IMG/VR virus record: IMGVR_UViG_3300029319_000595
Coordinates: 1-21,566 of that record
Strand: one strand, 5' to 3'
Source of the DNA: a virus
Length of the DNA: 21,566 bases
Positions 7,257 to 15,926 of this stretch are shown here, piece after piece. The translations under genes and the position numbers were made by a program. Position 1 is the stretch's first letter, and each line of letters starts with the position of its first letter. The notes below the pieces were generated by a model. It ran no database searches and was not told the origin of the DNA. It saw only the letters and a list, made by a program, of their open reading frames with translations.

Positions 7257-7775
7257 ATGTCTTGGCAAGGTCAAATGGGAACCATCGTCAGATACCTTAT
7301 AGACGATATAGATCCATCAAATTATACATATTCAGATCACAGAATAGAAACAACTGTTCTTGTTGCTGGGCAATTGACCCAGATGAATGTCGATTTTAAC
7401 AAAACATACGATATAAATGTGGAGAACTGCACCCTAGATCCAGATCCAACTGCCGAGGTAGAAGATAAAGCCTTCATAACTTTGATATGCTTACGTGCTG
7501 CGTGTATAATTATAGGGAGTGCAATACGTAGTGAGTCTGGAAATGCCATCTCAATTAAGGATGGACCTTCTGCGATTGACCTTCGTGGCGTGACTCAAAC
7601 CCTAGCGGTTCTTTATAAAGACCTTTGTGAAAAATACGAACAACAATTACTAGAGTATCGGGCTGGAAATAGTATTGGCGGTCAAGCAATTCTTGGTCCT
7701 TACAGTCCGGGTTCAGACTATGTTTCTAGGAATAACTATGGCGGTCACAGAGCCGGTGGATATTTTGAATACTAA
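7257..7775 (+). CDS. Putative head-tail adaptor (neck) protein
   Basis: 172 residues. The N-terminal part (IVRYLIDDIDPSNYTYSDHR, 10-29) and the following helices (ETTVLVAGQLTQMNVDF, 31-47; EVEDKAFITLICLRAACIII, 67-86) have the arrangement of head-tail connector proteins: an N-terminal helical bundle with a YxDxRI turn, then a central loop with conserved SIKDGPSAIDLRG (99-111). The C-terminus (141-172) is Gly, Tyr and Asn-rich and probably flexible. A strong AGGGGG (7244-7249) precedes the start. The assignment rests on overall pattern and the phage context, not on a catalytic motif, so another small virion role is possible. It sits well apart from the other neck genes at 13.8-15.9 kb. Confidence 0.45.
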   Translation: MSWQGQMGTIVRYLIDDIDPSNYTYSDHRIETTVLVAGQLTQMNVDFNKTYDINVENCTLDPDPTAEVEDKAFITLICLRAACIIIGSAIRSESGNAISIKDGPSAIDLRGVTQTLAVLYKDLCEKYEQQLLEYRAGNSIGGQAILGPYSPGSDYVSRNNYGGHRAGGYFEY

Positions 7776-7792
7776 ACAGGAGAGTTAGAAAG

Positions 7793-8788
7793 ATGCCCAA
7801 CCAACTAAATTCAGGTGAATTAATAACTAATATCAGTTCTGAATTAGCAGATAATAATGCTGGTTTGATCTCGGCTTACGATGTCCGTCACAATATGGAA
7901 GATATGGCATTTTCCATCAATAAAATTGTGGCTAGTGGAGATACCGAGGTAGAGTTTCCATTTTTCAATGCTGTAAAGTTTTCTACTGCTGATGCAACCT
8001 CAAACAGTGCGGGTGCTGATCATGGAGACCTTATCGTAGAATCTGGACTCTTTTTTCCAAACGCAGACGATACGGCCAAGCGAACCAAGAGGCAGACTGA
8101 GCCTTGGCTTGGTGATACAGGTATTAATCACGATAATCTTCAGGGTCTTGGAAACGATACCCACCTTCAATACTACAATAGGGATGGTTCTCGCCCTCTA
8201 CAGGGTAATATGTCCACCAATGATGGATCAACAGAGAACTGGATTAACTGTTCTGGTATTAACGATGTTGGGTTTAAGTTTGTTCAAACCAACCCTACCG
8301 CTACAGAACAAGAGATTTATGTTTCTGGAACGATGCGGTGGGCGAATACAGATAATTCAGTTTTAGAAAACGCAAAAGGTGTTGCCAAGGCTTGGGCATA
8401 TTTCAGTGCTAGTGGTGCTGGAAATGTGCCGGAAATTTATTCTTGGCACAATATTGAGAGTATTGCTAGAAAGGGAGAAGCTGGTAAGCTAAAGATTACT
8501 TTCCCATCTGGAACATTCGAAAACAACAATTTTGTTGCCATCGGAACTTCTAACGGTACTACTTCAGATTCGAACCTTCTGGATATGGACGTGAATACCG
8601 TTGCTTGTGTTGCTAGGTCTGGTGACGACGGAACCATGCTAAGATCCGTCACTTATGTAATCCAAGACGAAGCCGGTCAATATGTTGATGGTAAAGTCTG
8701 TAGCTTTGTTGCTTACGGGTATAGTCCTAATGAAACATCTGGTACTGCCCCAACTATGATAGATGAAAGTGCATCACCAACGTTCTAA
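7793..8788 (+). CDS. Tail fibre or adhesin protein
   Basis: 331 residues. Residues 112-140 (NHDNLQGLGNDTHLQYYNRD then GSRPLQGNM) are a clear version of the fibre motif HxxLxGLxxDDHxQYxxxDGSRxLxGN, common in tail fibres of many phages. The region before it (1-110) is probably the attachment part; the region after (150-331) is beta-rich with GTFENNNFVAIGTSNGTTSD and ends in a flexible tail SPNETSGTAPTMIDESASPTF. The role is likely receptor binding or a fibre shaft element. AGGAGAG (7778-7784) lies 8 bases before the ATG. The next gene, also a fibre, follows after 21 bases. Whether the two assemble in one fibre is unknown. Confidence 0.75.
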   Translation: MPNQLNSGELITNISSELADNNAGLISAYDVRHNMEDMAFSINKIVASGDTEVEFPFFNAVKFSTADATSNSAGADHGDLIVESGLFFPNADDTAKRTKRQTEPWLGDTGINHDNLQGLGNDTHLQYYNRDGSRPLQGNMSTNDGSTENWINCSGINDVGFKFVQTNPTATEQEIYVSGTMRWANTDNSVLENAKGVAKAWAYFSASGAGNVPEIYSWHNIESIARKGEAGKLKITFPSGTFENNNFVAIGTSNGTTSDSNLLDMDVNTVACVARSGDDGTMLRSVTYVIQDEAGQYVDGKVCSFVAYGYSPNETSGTAPTMIDESASPTF

Positions 8789-8809
8789 TTAAATTTAAGG
8801 GAAGTTTAG

Positions 8810-11800
8810 ATGTCAAATTTTTTCCTAGCAGATAGAATTAAAGAAACGTCCAGAACGGAGGGGATAGGTAGTATCGTCCTCGACGGTAAGGTTTCCGGGT
8901 TTAGTTCTTTTGCCGACTTTTACGCATCTGGAGATGTTGTATTTTATGCAATTACAGACAACATCAACTACGAAATAGGCTCTGGTGAGTATCGTCAGGT
9001 TGGTTCTAGCAGGGTTCTTACCAGAAATCCTATTAGAAGTTCTCAAATTCAGGTCGGACCTTATTATGTAGAGGGTACTAGTAATAGCGGTCCAACAGAC
9101 GGTCAGAACGGTTTTTTCTATCCTGTTTGGTTAAATAAATCTGCTGCTCTTAGCGGTATTGGTTTTGATGATGGACCGTTTACCGCTGTTAGTGGATTGA
9201 CATTTGACGAGCATCCCGGACAAACATTTTATAGAATTACTGAGCGTGCTAATCCAGTAGATACTGTCGGTATAAGCGGCGGAAATTACGCCACATCTGG
9301 TCAACCAATTAATTTTGGTGGCGGCTTAAAAGAAGTATTTGTAACTTACCCCGGAAAGACCGCTGTTTATAATGGCGTTGGACTTGACACCGATGTAAAA
9401 GAACCAAAACACAGCGGTATTGCCTTCTGGAAAAATGAACAAATTCTTAATTATGACTCTGAACTTGTTTGGGACGACACTAACGGTTTCTTAGGTGTTA
9501 ATCAACCAAACCCTGAGTATCCAATTGATGTAGGTGGTTTAGTTGCGGACTCGATTGTTAGAGCTTCTGGATTTGTAGACGGTGGATCTGGCATCGCCTT
9601 CTCTGGCGGTCAATTGACTGATACGCTTCTTACTGCATCTGGTGGTACACAGCTAGAGCCATTCTTGAGAAATCGCAAGGGCACATCAGCTAATGGTGTT
9701 ATTGAACTTAGCGGTATTGTTGATCAGATTATTGATTTCTCTGACCAGTCAGCAGCTACCGTGTTCGCTGGTCCTGCTAGTGGTGCCTGTGATCCATGCC
9801 CAGATGGACCTCCCACATTTAGACAATTAGTCGCAAGCGATTTACCTACATCTGAGCTTCAGTCTGACTTTGGTTTTGTTATTCAGCAAGACGCAGGTCT
9901 TGATGCTGGAACTCAAAACACAACGGCTACACCATTCGCTGCTGGAATGGTAGCTCTTTATTCAACTAGCGGCAATATTACTTATGATAGTGGTATTTTC
10001 TACGACGCAACAAATAATAGGCTTGCGGTTGGTAAAAACGCATCTGTAGACGGTGCTGTATATACCCTAGATGTAGGTGGAGAAGGCACTCTCAATGCTG
10101 CATCTGGTTACTTTAAACAATTAATTTTTGACAGAAACGTAATTAGGGTTGGTGATAATACTGGCGAATATGCAGACCAGACAAACCTATTTGTTGTAAA
10201 TATTGGCGGTGGTGCTGGTGCTAGTTCTAGTGGACTGCAAGACGTTGTTATAATCGGTAGTGGTGCTGGTAATACCCTCGAAGATGCCGACAGAATTGTT
10301 GCTGTTGGTGGTTCTGCTGGTGCATCTACTAGATATGCTGAAGACTTGGTTGGAGTTGGCTATAAGACATTACAGCTTGGTAGTGGACTTTATAACGTTG
10401 TTTCTCTAGGCAGCAAGTCAGTGTTTAACGCAGATGACCTTACAGATGTAGTTGCGGTTGGAAAAAATGCCGCAGCACACGCTGCTGGAAGCGACAGCCT
10501 TGTTGTAATTGGTGAAGAGGCTGGTTCTGGACTTAATTCTTCTTCAGCGTTTATTGCAATGGGTAAGAATGTTGCACAAGACGCTTCTGGTGTAACCATG
10601 TCTGTTGCACTGGGATCAGATTCACTAAAAGGTTCTAGTGGAGTATTAGATTCTATTTTTGTTGGTGAGCAATCATCAAGCGGTTCTTTTGATCTGTCTC
10701 AGGTTATAGCGATTGGAAACAGTCAAATATTAGTTGAAAGTACAGGTATTTCAAAGAGTACATTTATTGGTCCCGGTGCCGGTAGATACACAGAAAGTTT
10801 AAATAATGTAATTGCTATCGGTCAGAACGCTGCACTTTCGGGTCTTGAACTAGAACGCACAATTGCTGTTGGTGGACTAGCAGCTAGTAATGCAAGTGGT
10901 AATTTCAATACCTACATTGGTCAAGATGCCGGTATAGGTGTTTCTGGAAATAACAATATAGAAATTGTCTCATCCGGTACGAATGTTAGTTTCTTAACTC
11001 ATGAAGCTAGTAACAAAGTAAATATTGCTGAAATCATCGTGGGCGATCAATCTTCTCATCGGGTCGCCGTTGGAAAACCTGATGACGCTTCACCAAATGG
11101 CACGTTTGTTGTTAGACCATTTGATGCTGACGAAGCTGCATTTATTATTCATCATCAAGGCTCTGGATCTGCAACGCCTTACATGGTCTTACAGTCGGGC
11201 GATGGAACCTCTATTTACCACGTTACCAATAGTGGCGATGTCATTTCGAGTGGATTTATGCATCCAAGTGGCGGCCTTAAATTAGATCCACATCTCCCAG
11301 ACAGCATCACTAATAAACTATACAACGAGGGTGGTACTCTCAAATGGAATGGAACTGCGGTCGCTGTTGGTGGTGGATTTACCAGTTTTGATTTACGTGC
11401 TCAAATTGATAATACTGCTGATTCTGGAGTTGAGATCACGACCGGTCAAACGATCTTATTCAGTGGTATTCATGTAGATACACAGATTGATTCTGGCAAT
11501 CGTCAGATTATAGTCGATGCAGGAACCTTATCTGGTGTTCTTCAAAATCAAATCACAAACTCTCTGTACACCTTTGATGCTGTAGCTAGTGGTGTTGGAT
11601 CTAACAATAATTCACCCAAACAAATGGATGACGGTGCCGTACTAGCTATGTCTGGTGTTAGCGGTGTTACCATAGACTTTGACAATCAAACAGATGGAAC
11701 AAACAGTAGTGGTATTTTTGTTATCGGTTACAATCCTGATAGTGATTATACATTTAATATGACCGCCGGTACTACTGCTGATGATATTATTTCTAACGGT

Positions 11801-13531
11801 CAAACAGTTACGATTAGCGGTGTTTCTGGCGTTACGGTAGACTACAATCCTGACAATCAATTCTTCACAATCGGCCCAAATGAACTTTCTGGTGTTCTTT
11901 CCGACACTATAGATAATTCGGGCAATTATCTTCTTGGTCAAATTCAAGAAAATACTACCAGTGGAATTGCCATTAGTGGTGTTGCTGAATGGGCTTCTGG
12001 TGAGTTTGCTAGGGCTGGTCTCACGCAAACCCTTGGAACAAGCGGCCTTATCACGCAAGATGGCTTCCATATCATGGACCCCAACGGGTCTGGTAACTTG
12101 AAGCATTTGAATTTCCCCAATAATGGTGGTAGAATTATAATTCGTGCTGATGAAGAGAGCCTTGGTTCTTTTCAGGGTGGTGTAGGTTCGATTATTATTG
12201 GTTCCGGTGCCGGTACAAGTGCCGCCAATACTGTTGATGACTACGTTACTGCAATTGGTCCTGAAGCCTTTGGTGGGAATCAACAGGGTAGTCGAAGTAG
12301 TATGGTTATCCTTGGTCATAATGCCTTCGTTGCTGAACCGGTATTTGACACCGATTACAGTATTGCTGTAGGTTGGCAGTCTCTTGCCTATTGTTCAGGT
12401 CAGTACAATGTTGCTATAGGGTATCAGGCTGGACAGCAGGCTTCATCAACTACCGCAACTCGTACTTCTGAAAAATCCGTAGATATTGGTTACGGAGCGG
12501 GCTATGGACAACATTACAGTTCGGGAGAGATGATTGATATTGGCATGAACGCTGGTTATAACCAACAATATAGCTATCGCAACATAAACATTGGTAGACG
12601 GGCCGGAGATTCTTGTGAGTACCATACTAGCTCTATATCTTTAGGTGAAAATGCTGGTTTCAATTCCGACAATATGGCATACTGTATAAACCTTGGTTAT
12701 AGTGCCGGAAGTTCTTCTGTACATGCTTACGACACTATTTCTATCGGTAGATCCACTGGGGATAGCACTGATTTTCTCGAAAAATGTGTGTTTATTGGTG
12801 ACAATGCAGGCACATCGGCATCTGGAGATAGCACATCAAATTTAGCTACTAACATTGTAGCCATCGGAACCAACGCAGGAAGACAGACCCACCTGTGTGA
12901 CAATTCGATATTTATCGGCCCATATGCTGGAGACCAGTGTAAGGGAATGAGAAATTCTATCTCGCTATCTAACCGTAGTGCTGCTGCAAGTAGGGATTTC
13001 CTTTTTGCTGATGACCACGATGTTTCACTGTTGGATATCGGATTTGGAATTCAGGGCAGTATTCAAGATGTTGGTGCTCATATTCATGTCGGTCTTCAGT
13101 TAGACAATTATGGAACAGCTAACGGAAGAGATATTGATGATATTAGAGGTACATCCGCACTAACATTGACTCCTGTAGGCGAAAGCGAACATGCATTAAA
13201 GTTAAATCTCCACCCAGAAGATGGAAACATTGGAGATTCAGACCAACTAAACAGTTTGCTTAGAACTGAGTATAGACCGCTGGGTGCTGGAGCAACTACA
13301 AAATACTCAGCAACAAATGAAATCATCAATAAATTTGGTATGCTTAGGATACCAAAAGCATTCACTTCGACTGGAACCGGAAGTTCTACACAACTTGTAG
13401 ACGGACTATCGAATGAAATACCAAGGGAAGATGGTACAATAGCGATGTATGCTTCTACCACACTCGGAACTGGAATAGCGTTTGTCCAAAATAATGTTTG
13501 GTATAAGATTGATTCGACAACAACCTTTTAA
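8810..13531 (+). CDS. Giant tail fibre with YadA-head-like repeat blocks
   Basis: 1573 residues, the largest gene seen. The N-terminus (2-60; ADRIKETSRTEGIGSIVLDG then FYAITDNINYEIGSGEYRQV) matches the virion-attachment domain of many phage fibres. CDPC (327-330) and PTFRQLVASDLP (335-346) are another common fibre segment. Two blocks of short repeats of the form AIGxxAG or VGxxAA lie at about 475-712 and 1127-1379, resembling the left-handed beta-roll of YadA-type trimeric adhesins. Between them are three copies of a segment built on GQTxxxSGVSGVTxDY (about 880-1041). The C-terminus (about 1430-1573) ends in a trimer-tip-like region (EDGTIAMYASTT, then NNVWYKIDSTTTF). The likely role is a long trimeric host-recognition fibre. 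AAGGGAAG (8797-8804) is the ribosome site. There is no signal peptide, so it is not a cell-surface autotransporter. Confidence 0.8.
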   Translation: MSNFFLADRIKETSRTEGIGSIVLDGKVSGFSSFADFYASGDVVFYAITDNINYEIGSGEYRQVGSSRVLTRNPIRSSQIQVGPYYVEGTSNSGPTDGQNGFFYPVWLNKSAALSGIGFDDGPFTAVSGLTFDEHPGQTFYRITERANPVDTVGISGGNYATSGQPINFGGGLKEVFVTYPGKTAVYNGVGLDTDVKEPKHSGIAFWKNEQILNYDSELVWDDTNGFLGVNQPNPEYPIDVGGLVADSIVRASGFVDGGSGIAFSGGQLTDTLLTASGGTQLEPFLRNRKGTSANGVIELSGIVDQIIDFSDQSAATVFAGPASGACDPCPDGPPTFRQLVASDLPTSELQSDFGFVIQQDAGLDAGTQNTTATPFAAGMVALYSTSGNITYDSGIFYDATNNRLAVGKNASVDGAVYTLDVGGEGTLNAASGYFKQLIFDRNVIRVGDNTGEYADQTNLFVVNIGGGAGASSSGLQDVVIIGSGAGNTLEDADRIVAVGGSAGASTRYAEDLVGVGYKTLQLGSGLYNVVSLGSKSVFNADDLTDVVAVGKNAAAHAAGSDSLVVIGEEAGSGLNSSSAFIAMGKNVAQDASGVTMSVALGSDSLKGSSGVLDSIFVGEQSSSGSFDLSQVIAIGNSQILVESTGISKSTFIGPGAGRYTESLNNVIAIGQNAALSGLELERTIAVGGLAASNASGNFNTYIGQDAGIGVSGNNNIEIVSSGTNVSFLTHEASNKVNIAEIIVGDQSSHRVAVGKPDDASPNGTFVVRPFDADEAAFIIHHQGSGSATPYMVLQSGDGTSIYHVTNSGDVISSGFMHPSGGLKLDPHLPDSITNKLYNEGGTLKWNGTAVAVGGGFTSFDLRAQIDNTADSGVEITTGQTILFSGIHVDTQIDSGNRQIIVDAGTLSGVLQNQITNSLYTFDAVASGVGSNNNSPKQMDDGAVLAMSGVSGVTIDFDNQTDGTNSSGIFVIGYNPDSDYTFNMTAGTTADDIISNGQTVTISGVSGVTVDYNPDNQFFTIGPNELSGVLSDTIDNSGNYLLGQIQENTTSGIAISGVAEWASGEFARAGLTQTLGTSGLITQDGFHIMDPNGSGNLKHLNFPNNGGRIIIRADEESLGSFQGGVGSIIIGSGAGTSAANTVDDYVTAIGPEAFGGNQQGSRSSMVILGHNAFVAEPVFDTDYSIAVGWQSLAYCSGQYNVAIGYQAGQQASSTTATRTSEKSVDIGYGAGYGQHYSSGEMIDIGMNAGYNQQYSYRNINIGRRAGDSCEYHTSSISLGENAGFNSDNMAYCINLGYSAGSSSVHAYDTISIGRSTGDSTDFLEKCVFIGDNAGTSASGDSTSNLATNIVAIGTNAGRQTHLCDNSIFIGPYAGDQCKGMRNSISLSNRSAAASRDFLFADDHDVSLLDIGFGIQGSIQDVGAHIHVGLQLDNYGTANGRDIDDIRGTSALTLTPVGESEHALKLNLHPEDGNIGDSDQLNSLLRTEYRPLGAGATTKYSATNEIINKFGMLRIPKAFTSTGTGSSTQLVDGLSNEIPREDGTIAMYASTTLGTGIAFVQNNVWYKIDSTTTF

Positions 13532-13568
13532 TTTTTTAGACAGTTAAATATAAACTTGGAGAGATAAA

Positions 13569-13769
13569 ATGCCAGCACAAGATGCAGTAAGACCTGTAAC
13601 GACCGCAGCAGCGGGAATACAGAATGGCTCTTTAGTCACTCTAGTGTTTGAATCTGGAGATAATTCACAATCTCGTGCTCCAGATGTAAACCAATTCGTA
13701 GCTTCTGGCGATATGAACGTCAGAACAAGCGGCAGGTTTGACGAACACTATGGTGGTGGTGCCTCCTAA
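13569..13769 (+). CDS. Small hypothetical phage protein
   Basis: 66 residues (MPAQDAVRPVTTAAAG at the start, YGGGAS at the end), not recognised. It is beta-type with a flexible Gly-rich end and is likely a small virion or capsid decoration element; this is a guess from size, position and composition. A good TTGGAGAG (13556-13563) precedes the ATG by about 5 bases, and the next gene follows after 12 bases with its own GGAG. The 37-base gap upstream begins with a T run after the giant fibre gene but shows no stem. Confidence 0.6.
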   Translation: MPAQDAVRPVTTAAAGIQNGSLVTLVFESGDNSQSRAPDVNQFVASGDMNVRTSGRFDEHYGGGAS

Positions 13770-13781
13770 TGGAGTTTTAAG

Positions 13782-14267
13782 ATGCCCATTAATATCCCAG
13801 AAAGCGTATTTACTAAATACTACGATATCATTGACTCAACAATCAATGACATCTTTGGTATTGACTGCCAATTGGTATTTACAGAAAAGGTTGAAGAGAT
13901 ATCCGACACCTTTGACAATATACCACATAACAAGTCTGTAAATGCTCATAGAAGACGGTCTGATAACTATAAGCGTGGTGAAAAAACATTCAAGGAAGTC
14001 GAAAAGAAAGAGACTATTAGATTAAAAGTCTACTGGGATAGTAAAAGTTGGTACAAAGCTGGTGGAGATATTGTAGTTCCTGATAACAGTATACAAACAA
14101 TATTTTTTGCTTCTGATTTGGATAAGGTTATGAGGGCAAAATATCTACTTGTACATGATAATATTGAGGAACTAAGACATTTTAAGTTTACTAAATTTGG
14201 AGAGCCTTTCCCAATGGGGTTAAGGCAAAATCGTTACTTCGGCTGTTTTTGGCAGAGAGCATCATGA
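13782..14267 (+). CDS. Putative neck or head-closure protein
   Basis: 161 residues, from the start of the head-tail joining module. It begins with a helical segment (SVFTKYYDIIDSTINDIFGI) and then has beta strands with the charged stretch KETIRLKVYWDSKSWYK and VPDNSIQTIFFASDLDKV, ending RQNRYFGCFWQRAS. Small proteins of mixed alpha-beta type in this position, before a gp10-like gene and the tail terminator, are usually head-closure or stopper proteins. That role follows from gene order and I see no diagnostic motif. Its stop overlaps the next ATG as ATGA. Confidence 0.5.
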   Translation: MPINIPESVFTKYYDIIDSTINDIFGIDCQLVFTEKVEEISDTFDNIPHNKSVNAHRRRSDNYKRGEKTFKEVEKKETIRLKVYWDSKSWYKAGGDIVVPDNSIQTIFFASDLDKVMRAKYLLVHDNIEELRHFKFTKFGEPFPMGLRQNRYFGCFWQRAS

Positions 14268-14896
14268 CTTTAACTGTAAAATTGATTGACTCTAAAGCTA
14301 AGATTGCAAAGGCGATGAACGAGGCTCTTTCGGTAGAGTTAAACAAGAATTTAAAAAAGAATACAAAGAGGGCTCAAGATCAGGTTAAGTCATTTATTCC
14401 GCAGTGGATAAGGGAACAGCCAGAAGTTCAGAGTATTTTAGATCAAGGTGTTTTCGGAAGTCTAAATGCACAGTTTGGGTTTATAGCTGGAACCGCATCC
14501 GAAGCAGTTGAAGCTATAGTGTCGGCAGTTTCCGATTCCATAACTGTAGAGTTTGAAACAGTAAAAGGTAACTTATCTGGTGGTATTGTATTTTACCTGC
14601 AACCAGACAATTTTGCAAATATTTTATCTCTTCCAGAGGCTTTTATTCCAGCATTATCTGGTTCATTGCCTTGGTTGGAGTGGTTATTAACAAGAGGGGC
14701 TACGACTATAGTTTCCGGCTATTCGTATGCTCCAGACAATTCTGGTAGATCTGGTGGTGGAACAATGAGGCTTGGAAAGGCTTGGCGAGTCCCACCTCAG
14801 TTTGCTGGGACAACAGAAGACAATTTTATATCAAGAGCATTAGAGGGTAGAGAGAAAGAACTTTCGTCCATACTTAGGGGAGCGTTAGATGCCTAA
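14264..14896 (+). CDS. Putative tail-completion (HK97 gp10-like) protein
   Basis: 210 residues. The N-terminal half is helical and basic (LNKNLKKNTKRAQDQVKSFI, 26-45, then IREQPEVQSILDQG), as in gp10-like neck proteins that start with a long helix. The second half contains LPWLEWLLTRGATTIVSGYS and GGTMRLGKAW, a pattern also seen in these proteins near their C-terminal strands. It lies between a putative closure protein and a putative terminator, the classic place for such a gene. ATG at 14264 overlaps the previous stop as ATGA; an in-frame TTG at 14249 is less likely. Its end overlaps the next gene by 8 bases. Confidence 0.55.
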   Translation: MTLTVKLIDSKAKIAKAMNEALSVELNKNLKKNTKRAQDQVKSFIPQWIREQPEVQSILDQGVFGSLNAQFGFIAGTASEAVEAIVSAVSDSITVEFETVKGNLSGGIVFYLQPDNFANILSLPEAFIPALSGSLPWLEWLLTRGATTIVSGYSYAPDNSGRSGGGTMRLGKAWRVPPQFAGTTEDNFISRALEGREKELSSILRGALDA

Positions 14897-15869
14897 TTAT
14901 TATGGATTGAAAGGCTTTGATAGTATACAAGATTACAGCCTAAACAATAATATTCAAGATGCGTTAGTCGAATATTTTGATTGGGCACTTCTTGAGAAAG
15001 GAAATTATTTTAATGTGACCAAGGGTGAGCTTGCCCCCAACGGGCAGGATATGAGTCGATTGAGACTTAGCTCAAATGATTCATTTGCCTCTGGTCAAGT
15101 ATGGGAAGGTTTTCGTCAGAATTGGGTTTGGCAAAGTGGTGTTTCAGGTGTGAACCTAGATGCTCCTATTGTCGGTACAAATGTAAATTCTCCGGGCATT
15201 TCCGGCGTTTACATTAATGACCAGTTTGAACCAACTTCTGGAGTAGGACAGTATTCACATTATATTGACTATTTTAACGGTAGAGTTGTTTTTGATTCGC
15301 CTATTCCAACGGGATCTGTTGTCCAAGCGGAGTATTCTTACAAATTCATCAATGTCGTTTATGCAAATAATGTACCTTGGCTCAGGGAGATACAGTCAGA
15401 TACCTTGCAACCAACTAGCAATTTTTATGATGTTAGCAAAGGATCTTGGGATATACCCCCAGAATCCAGAATACAATTACCAGCCATAGCTTTTGAAATA
15501 GTACCAGTGAGGCGGTTTAAAGGTTATCAACTTGGTGGCGGTCAATGGGTTTATACTGATATTATTGCTCACTGCATAGCAGAGGACGATCAGACAAGAA
15601 ATATGCTTGTGGATATAGTTTCTCTGCAAAATGACAAAAGTATTCAAATAATTGACAGTGACAAGCTACATACAGAGGATAAATATCCATTAAGTAATTA
15701 CGGAAGTCCAAATCCAAGTGCTTTACTTTATCCAGAAATTATAGAAAGTTATAATGGAGGTAATTTCCGCATGGAGAACACTATCGTAGAAAATATGGAT
15801 ATGACAACTCCTGATTTGTTTGGAGGGATTGTCAGGTTTACCACTTTAGGAATAAAATCAAATATCTAG
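14889..15869 (+). CDS. Putative tail terminator or tail-joining protein
   Basis: 326 residues, longer than a typical single-domain terminator (about 130-180). The first half includes a recurring phage beta segment: GVYINDQFEPTSGVGQYSHY (106-125) then NGRVVFDSPIPTGSVVQAEY (130-149), also found in structural proteins of large phages. The second half (about 195-290; AIAFEIVPVRRFKGYQLGG then TDIIAHCIAEDDQTRNMLVD) has the strand-helix order of tail terminators, where a variable loop faces the tube. It lies directly before the likely tube gene, where a terminator is expected. It could instead be a fused adaptor-terminator. A GGGGAG lies in the overlap with the previous gene. Confidence 0.5.
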   Translation: MPNYYGLKGFDSIQDYSLNNNIQDALVEYFDWALLEKGNYFNVTKGELAPNGQDMSRLRLSSNDSFASGQVWEGFRQNWVWQSGVSGVNLDAPIVGTNVNSPGISGVYINDQFEPTSGVGQYSHYIDYFNGRVVFDSPIPTGSVVQAEYSYKFINVVYANNVPWLREIQSDTLQPTSNFYDVSKGSWDIPPESRIQLPAIAFEIVPVRRFKGYQLGGGQWVYTDIIAHCIAEDDQTRNMLVDIVSLQNDKSIQIIDSDKLHTEDKYPLSNYGSPNPSALLYPEIIESYNGGNFRMENTIVENMDMTTPDLFGGIVRFTTLGIKSNI

Positions 15870-15880
15870 GAATTTATGTG

Positions 15881-15886
15881 TATAAT
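15881..15886 (+). promoter_or_regulatory. Candidate -10 box before the major tail gene
   Basis: TATAAT starts 12 bases after the stop at 15869 in a 57-base gap, with the ribosome site AGGAGAG at 15914-15920 and the ATG at 15927. A highly expressed tail gene with its own promoter would fit. No good -35 is seen 16-18 bases upstream, so the call is tentative; the match could arise by chance in AT-rich DNA. Confidence 0.25.
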
Positions 15887-15926
15887 TCAATAGAAAATCT
15901 TCATTTTCAAATTAGGAGAGATTTAA

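Noticed and set aside
11642-12319. Long minus-strand open frame of 225 codons inside the giant fibre gene
   Set aside because: It lies fully inside a well-supported plus-strand gene, has a low-complexity Thr/Asn-rich product that mirrors the fibre repeats, and all other genes are on the plus strand.
8810-13531. Diversity-generating retroelement target in the fibre genes
   Set aside because: No reverse transcriptase, no template repeat and no paired variable region are visible in this window.
8810-13531. Bacterial trimeric autotransporter rather than phage fibre
   Set aside because: It lacks a signal peptide and a membrane anchor, and carries phage fibre N- and C-terminal segments in a tail gene cluster.
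13532-13568. T-rich stretch after the giant fibre gene as a terminator
   Set aside because: There is a T run, but no stable stem-loop before it.
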